From: Candidatus Avacholeplasma faecigallinarum
GTDB taxonomy: Bacteria; Bacillota_I; Bacilli_A; Acholeplasmatales; Anaeroplasmataceae
Direction of reading: 5' to 3'
Assembly: GCA_018715825.1 (NCBI GenBank)
Contig: DVKU01000174.1
Location: 1 to 8,878, forward strand
Length of the DNA stretch: 8,878 nucleotides
A program made the translations under genes and the position numbers. The notes under the pieces were generated by a model. It was not told the DNA's origin. It saw only the letters and a list, made by a program, of their open reading frames with translations, and ran no database searches. Positions 5,545-8,878 of the stretch are shown piece after piece; within the stretch, counting starts at the first letter, position 1; every line of letters begins with the position of its first letter.

Positions 5545-6849
5545 TTAATCCTCCTTAGTTCCCACATACTTAGTTGCAGGTCTTATAATTTTATTACAGT
5601 ATAAAAGATTCTCTATGTTATGAGATATCCAACCTACTATACGTGCAGCTGCAAAAATAGGTATAAATAAATCTCTAGGTATAGAAAGCATTTCATAAAT
5701 TAATCCTGAATAAAAATCAACATTGGCACAGCATTTCATATTTTTCTTTTTTTCTAACGCCTTAACAGCCAATTTTTCAAATCGATAATAGAATTCAAAT
5801 TTTTTAAGATTTTTATCCATGGCTAATTTCTTTGCCTCAGCTCTTAATAATTCACATCTAGGATCAGATAAAGAATAAATAGCATGACCTATACCATAAA
5901 TTAGTCCTGTTTTATCGAAATAATCCTTATTTAAAAGACGCTCTATAATTTCATTAATTTGCTCATCAGTAGCATCAAGACCAACATCATTAATAACATC
6001 CTGCATCATATCTAGTACAGCCATATTTGCTCCACCATGACGTGGTCCCTTTAAAGAACATAAGGATGCACAAACCATTGAATATATGTCGGTTAACGTT
6101 GATGAAACAACTGTGCCTACAAATGCTGAATTATTACCACCACCATGATCTGCATGAACCATTAAACACATATCTAAAGTTTTAGCCTCAAGCTTTGTAA
6201 ATTGTCCATCATTACGTGACAAATATAAAATATTTTCAGCAAATGAATAATCATGTCTTGGAAAATGAATATGTAAAGAATCATGATCTAAATAATGAGT
6301 TTTAGCCTGAAGGGAATAAGAAATTATAGCAGGCATTTTAGCAATTAAAGATATCCCCTTTAAAATTAATGAATAAGGATCTATATCATCAGGATTATCA
6401 TCAAATGAATATAATGATAAAATACATCTTGTTATATGATTCATCAATGATTTAGATGGATTTTTTAAAATAATGTTTTCTAAGAAATTTTCGGGCAAAT
6501 CATAATTATCTCTAATTATCTTTTGAAATATTTTTGATTCTATAGGATTTGGATAATGACCAAAAAGTAGTAAAAAACAAGTATTTTCATAACCAAAATC
6601 ATCACCACACATTTTACTAACCTTGGTTATATCTATTCCTCTATAATACAAATTACCTTTTTTGGGCTTAATTTCATCATTACATACTGTATAGCCTGAA
6701 ACCTCTGCAACCTTAGTAAGACCTACTAATACACCAGTACCGTTATCGTTTCTTAAGCCTCTTTTAACCCTAAATTCATCATATAGTTTAGGATCTATAG
6801 ACTCATTTTTTAATAAATCATGGTACTTTTCTAATAAAAATTCGTTCAT
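5545..6849 (-). CDS. citZ: Citrate synthase (anaerobe/Firmicute clade)
   Basis: A 434-residue citrate synthase condensing oxaloacetate with acetyl-CoA. Catalytic residues are present: His235 (HADHGGGN, 232-239), His271 (GPRHGGAN, 268-275) and Asp378 (NVDFYSG, 376-382). Oxaloacetate-binding His322 (GIGHAIY), Arg331 (DPR) and Arg403 (AARIVGWISH) are also in place, and the C-terminus RPATKYVG is typical. The Glu that usually follows the first catalytic His is Gly here (HADHG), and there is an N-terminal extension of about 40 residues before the core. It lies 18 nt after aconitase and 1 nt before icd, so the reaction order is complete in one operon. The ATG at 6849 is preceded by TAGGGAGAG, the stretch complementary to the candidate small RNA. 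2-methylcitrate synthase activity cannot be excluded, but no prp genes are present. Confidence 0.94.
   Translation of the reverse strand: MNEFLLEKYHDLLKNESIDPKLYDEFRVKRGLRNDNGTGVLVGLTKVAEVSGYTVCNDEIKPKKGNLYYRGIDITKVSKMCGDDFGYENTCFLLLFGHYPNPIESKIFQKIIRDNYDLPENFLENIILKNPSKSLMNHITRCILSLYSFDDNPDDIDPYSLILKGISLIAKMPAIISYSLQAKTHYLDHDSLHIHFPRHDYSFAENILYLSRNDGQFTKLEAKTLDMCLMVHADHGGGNNSAFVGTVVSSTLTDIYSMVCASLCSLKGPRHGGANMAVLDMMQDVINDVGLDATDEQINEIIERLLNKDYFDKTGLIYGIGHAIYSLSDPRCELLRAEAKKLAMDKNLKKFEFYYRFEKLAVKALEKKKNMKCCANVDFYSGLIYEMLSIPRDLFIPIFAAARIVGWISHNIENLLYCNKIIRPATKYVGTKED
5549..5556 (-). promoter_or_regulatory. Ribosome binding site deciding the icd start
   Basis: AAGGAGGA on the minus strand inside the last codons of citrate synthase, 5 nt before ATG 5543-5541. 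It supports the shorter icd start and suggests translational coupling with citrate synthase. Confidence 0.88.
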
Positions 6850-6850
6850 A

Positions 6851-6859
6851 CTCTCCCTA
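6851..6859 (-). promoter_or_regulatory. citZ Shine-Dalgarno region, predicted small-RNA pairing site
   Basis: TAGGGAGAG on the minus strand ends 1 nt before the citZ ATG. The identical plus-strand string CTCTCCCTA occurs in the predicted small RNA at 3600-3608, so the RNA could pair with these 9 nt without mismatch and occlude the ribosome site. A second purine stretch, AAAGG, lies further upstream at about 6860-6864. Confidence 0.55.
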
Positions 6860-6867
6860 CCTTTCTT

Positions 6868-8736
6868 CTAGAAGGTATTTAATAATCCGCCACATTCAAT
6901 TAATTTATACTCTTCCGCTGTTAAAGTGTTAATACACTTATACTCTTTATTTAATGTTATATTTTTTACTATAATTTCTTTTTCATTAAAAGAAATTTCA
7001 ATATCATCTAATAATGCTGCTTCAATATTTAATTCAATAGGTAAAATTCCAAAGTTTATTAAATTCTTTTTATGAATTCTCGCAAAAGAACTAGCAATAA
7101 CAGCTTTAATACCCAAATATCTAGGGGCTATTGCCGCATGCTCCCTACTTGAGCCCTGACCATAATTGCTTTTAGCTACAATTACGCCACCCTTATTATC
7201 TAAACAGCGTTTAGCAAAACCATCATCTATATTCGAAAAAACAAATTCACTTATTTTTTCGATATTACTTCTATATGGTAAAACCTTGGCTCCTGCTGGC
7301 ATAATATGATCTGTTGTAATGTTATCATCTAAAGATATCATGACCTTACATTTAAAGTTTTTCTCTATAGGAGCAAATTTAGGTAATGGTTTAATATTTG
7401 GTCCCATAACAACTTCAGATTTAAATGTAGGGTAATATAATAAACTACTACATTGGGGATAACAAACATCCAAAGAAAAGGCATTTAGTTTCATTCCTAA
7501 AGGAGAACTTATATATCCGTTAACAGCTGATAAAGCTGCAACCTCTGGAGACACTAGATATACCTTAGCTGAATTTGTACCACTTCTACCATAGAAATTA
7601 CGATTAAATGTTCTTAGTGAGACAGCATCTGTAGCTGGTGATTGTCCCATTCCAATACATGGTCCACAAGCAGATTCTAAAATTCTTGCTCCTGCTTGCA
7701 ATAGCACATCAAGGATTCCATTTTTAGTAATCATTTGCAAAACCTGTTGAGAACCTGGGGCTATACCAAGGGAAACATCCTTATGGATTGTTTTTCCCTT
7801 TAGAATTGAAGCAACCTTAACAAAGTCAAAATATGATGAATTGGTACAGCTTCCTATTAAAACCTGATCTACCTTTATATTTTTTAATTCAGATACATTT
7901 TTAACATTATCTGGAGAATTAGGACAGGAAGCAACAGGCTCTAACGTTGATAAATCTATTTCATAGTTCTCATCATAGACACAGCCTTCATCGCTATGTA
8001 GTTCAACATAGTCATCCTGTCTTGCTTGAAGCTTTAAAAAAGCAAGAGTTTGCTCATCAGATGGAAATACAGAAGATGTCGCGCCAAGCTCTGCACCCAT
8101 ATTACAAATAGTAGCACGTTCTGGGACAGTTAGTGTTTTTACACCATCTCCATAATACTCAATAATCTTATTTACCCCACCCTTAACAGTCATAATACCT
8201 ATAAGCTTAATAATAATATCCTTAGCTGATACTCCATCACGTAATTTATTAACTAATTTAACACCTACTACTTTAGGCTTTACAATTGAAAAAGGTAATC
8301 CTGCCATTGCGCATGCAACATCAAGTCCACCTGCACCAATGGCGATAGCACCAACAGCTGAAGATGTAGGAGTATGTGAATCAGAGCCTAAAATTGTTTT
8401 TCCTGGCTTTGCAAACTTTTCTAAGTTAACCTGATGACAAATGCCATTTCCAGCTTTTGAAAAGACTATTCCATACCTATCAGCAACTGTTTGTAAAAAT
8501 TTATGATCATCTGCATTCATAAAACCATTTTGAAGGGTGTTATGATCTACATAACTAACTGATAATTCTGTCTTTACTTTATCTATACCAAAGCTTAAAA
8601 ATTCAAGATATGCCATTGTTCCAGTCGCATCCTGAGTTAAAGTTTGGTCAATTTTTATTTCCATTTTATTATTTACATTATCCTCACTAACCATGTGAGC
8701 TTCTAAAATTTTATAAGTTAAAGTCTTCTTATTCAT
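6868..8736 (-). CDS. acnA: Aconitate hydratase (monomeric fusion form, Aquifex-like)
   Basis: A 622-residue aconitase interconverting citrate and isocitrate through a [4Fe-4S] cluster. The cluster ligands are Cys297 (GSCTN) and Cys357/Cys360 (ACGPCIGMG). Other family landmarks are GSDSHT (117-122), NRNFYGRSG (378-386), NITTDHI (472-478) and the swivel-domain loop YGQGSSREHAA (525-535). At about 620-650 residues it belongs to the short full-length group rather than the roughly 890-residue AcnA; both the large domain and the swivel are on one chain. I place the start at ATG 8736, preceded by GGGAGG at 5 nt. An upstream in-frame ATG at 8796 would fall within the -35 box of the promoter and is not used. 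It is the first gene of the operon. Homoaconitase is unlikely, given the citrate synthase and isocitrate dehydrogenase next to it. Confidence 0.94.
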   Translation of the reverse strand: MNKKTLTYKILEAHMVSEDNVNNKMEIKIDQTLTQDATGTMAYLEFLSFGIDKVKTELSVSYVDHNTLQNGFMNADDHKFLQTVADRYGIVFSKAGNGICHQVNLEKFAKPGKTILGSDSHTPTSSAVGAIAIGAGGLDVACAMAGLPFSIVKPKVVGVKLVNKLRDGVSAKDIIIKLIGIMTVKGGVNKIIEYYGDGVKTLTVPERATICNMGAELGATSSVFPSDEQTLAFLKLQARQDDYVELHSDEGCVYDENYEIDLSTLEPVASCPNSPDNVKNVSELKNIKVDQVLIGSCTNSSYFDFVKVASILKGKTIHKDVSLGIAPGSQQVLQMITKNGILDVLLQAGARILESACGPCIGMGQSPATDAVSLRTFNRNFYGRSGTNSAKVYLVSPEVAALSAVNGYISSPLGMKLNAFSLDVCYPQCSSLLYYPTFKSEVVMGPNIKPLPKFAPIEKNFKCKVMISLDDNITTDHIMPAGAKVLPYRSNIEKISEFVFSNIDDGFAKRCLDNKGGVIVAKSNYGQGSSREHAAIAPRYLGIKAVIASSFARIHKKNLINFGILPIELNIEAALLDDIEISFNEKEIIVKNITLNKEYKCINTLTAEEYKLIECGGLLNTF

Positions 8737-8741
8737 ACTTG

Positions 8742-8747
8742 CCTCCC
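8742..8747 (-). promoter_or_regulatory. Ribosome binding site deciding the aconitase start
   Basis: GGGAGG on the minus strand, 5 nt before ATG 8736-8734. The GGGAG core plus upstream T-run can also pair in part with the CTCCC linker of the candidate small RNA, though less well than the citZ site. Confidence 0.88.
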
Positions 8748-8767
8748 AAAATTTCACTATTTTTTTA

Positions 8768-8796
8768 ATTATATCATATATCATTTTATTAATCAA
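8768..8796 (-). promoter_or_regulatory. SigA promoter of the acn-citZ-icd-panE operon
   Basis: TTGATT (8796-8791), a 17-bp spacer and a perfect TATAAT (8773-8768) on the minus strand. The predicted start near 8761 gives a short leader of about 25 nt before ATG 8736. The position shows that the upstream in-frame ATG at 8796 cannot be the start. Confidence 0.82.
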
Positions 8797-8817
8797 AAGA
8801 AAGTTAAAATAATATAC

Positions 8818-8840
8818 AAAAAACAGGAGAAATCCTGTTT
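8818..8840 (-). terminator. Intrinsic terminator upstream of the acn promoter
   Basis: Stem AAACAGGA / TCCTGTTT (8840-8833 and 8828-8821 on the minus strand) with a 4-nt loop, ending in a run of six T. It lies upstream of the acn promoter, so it most likely ends a minus-strand gene outside the right edge, insulating the operon. Confidence 0.75.
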
Positions 8841-8853
8841 CAGAGTGATGACA

Positions 8854-8878
8854 AAAGACGCTTTTTATAGGTGTCTTT
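8854..8878. other. Second hairpin at the right edge
   Basis: Arms AAAGACGC (8854-8861) and GTGTCTTT (8871-8878) with a 9-nt loop. All eight positions pair in the plus-strand RNA (one G-U), whereas the minus-strand RNA has an A-C mismatch. The window ends at the arm, so a following T-run cannot be checked. Confidence 0.5.

Noticed and set aside
5544..5567. Eight extra residues for isocitrate dehydrogenase from ATG 5567
   Set aside because: It overlaps citrate synthase and lacks an SD; AAGGAGGA serves ATG 5543, which gives the canonical N-terminus.
8737..8796. Twenty extra N-terminal residues for aconitase from ATG 8796
   Set aside because: That ATG lies in the -35 box of the operon promoter, has no SD, and the residues do not resemble the family start; GGGAGG precedes ATG 8736.
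1..8878. CRISPR array, insertion sequence, tRNA, rRNA or prophage features
   Set aside because: No repeat-spacer pattern, transposase, cloverleaf or phage genes were seen; the layout looks like ordinary chromosome.

Overview
The window is AT-rich (roughly 30% GC by eye), and all nine convincing protein genes lie on the minus strand. Shine-Dalgarno sites are strong, TGA is used as a stop, and the promoters and terminators are of the SigA/intrinsic type. A CvfB/YitL-like RNA-binding protein, an NfeD-paraslipin pair and an anaerobe-type citrate synthase point to a low-GC Firmicute. A gut-type Erysipelotrichia/Coprobacillaceae-like anaerobe is my best guess, but that rests on protein flavour only.

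Read right to left (the direction of transcription), there are three units. (1) 8796 to 3608 is a tight four-gene operon: aconitase, citrate synthase, NAD-type isocitrate dehydrogenase and a ketopantoate-reductase-family protein. It has a clear promoter just upstream of acn and a bidirectional terminator after the last gene. The first three enzymes convert oxaloacetate plus acetyl-CoA to 2-oxoglutarate, the oxidative half-branch of the TCA cycle that feeds glutamate synthesis. No later TCA genes are seen here. The fourth gene keeps every catalytic residue I can align with E. coli PanE, so it may make pantoate for CoA. (2) About 3462 to 2035 holds an unrecognised 155-residue protein followed by cvfB (three S1 domains plus winged helix, TTG start). 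(3) About 1985 to 91 holds an unrecognised 128-residue protein, NfeD and an SPFH/paraslipin membrane scaffold, translationally packed and closed by tandem hairpins ending in a strong terminator.

The most interesting element is not a protein. Between units 1 and 2, on the plus strand, a near-consensus promoter (TTGACA, 17 bp, TG-C-TATTAT, AT-rich upstream element) at 3544-3572 would make an RNA of about 82 nt. The transcript ends at a hairpin plus U-tract shared with the operon terminator and has no credible ORF. Its single-stranded linker carries CTCTCCCTA (3600-3608), which is perfectly complementary over 9 nt to the Shine-Dalgarno region of citrate synthase in the adjacent operon (6851-6859) and partly complementary to that of aconitase. 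I propose a candidate small regulatory RNA acting on the neighbouring 2-oxoglutarate branch, analogous in logic to FsrA or RoxS/RsaE but not obviously homologous. This is a prediction from sequence only.
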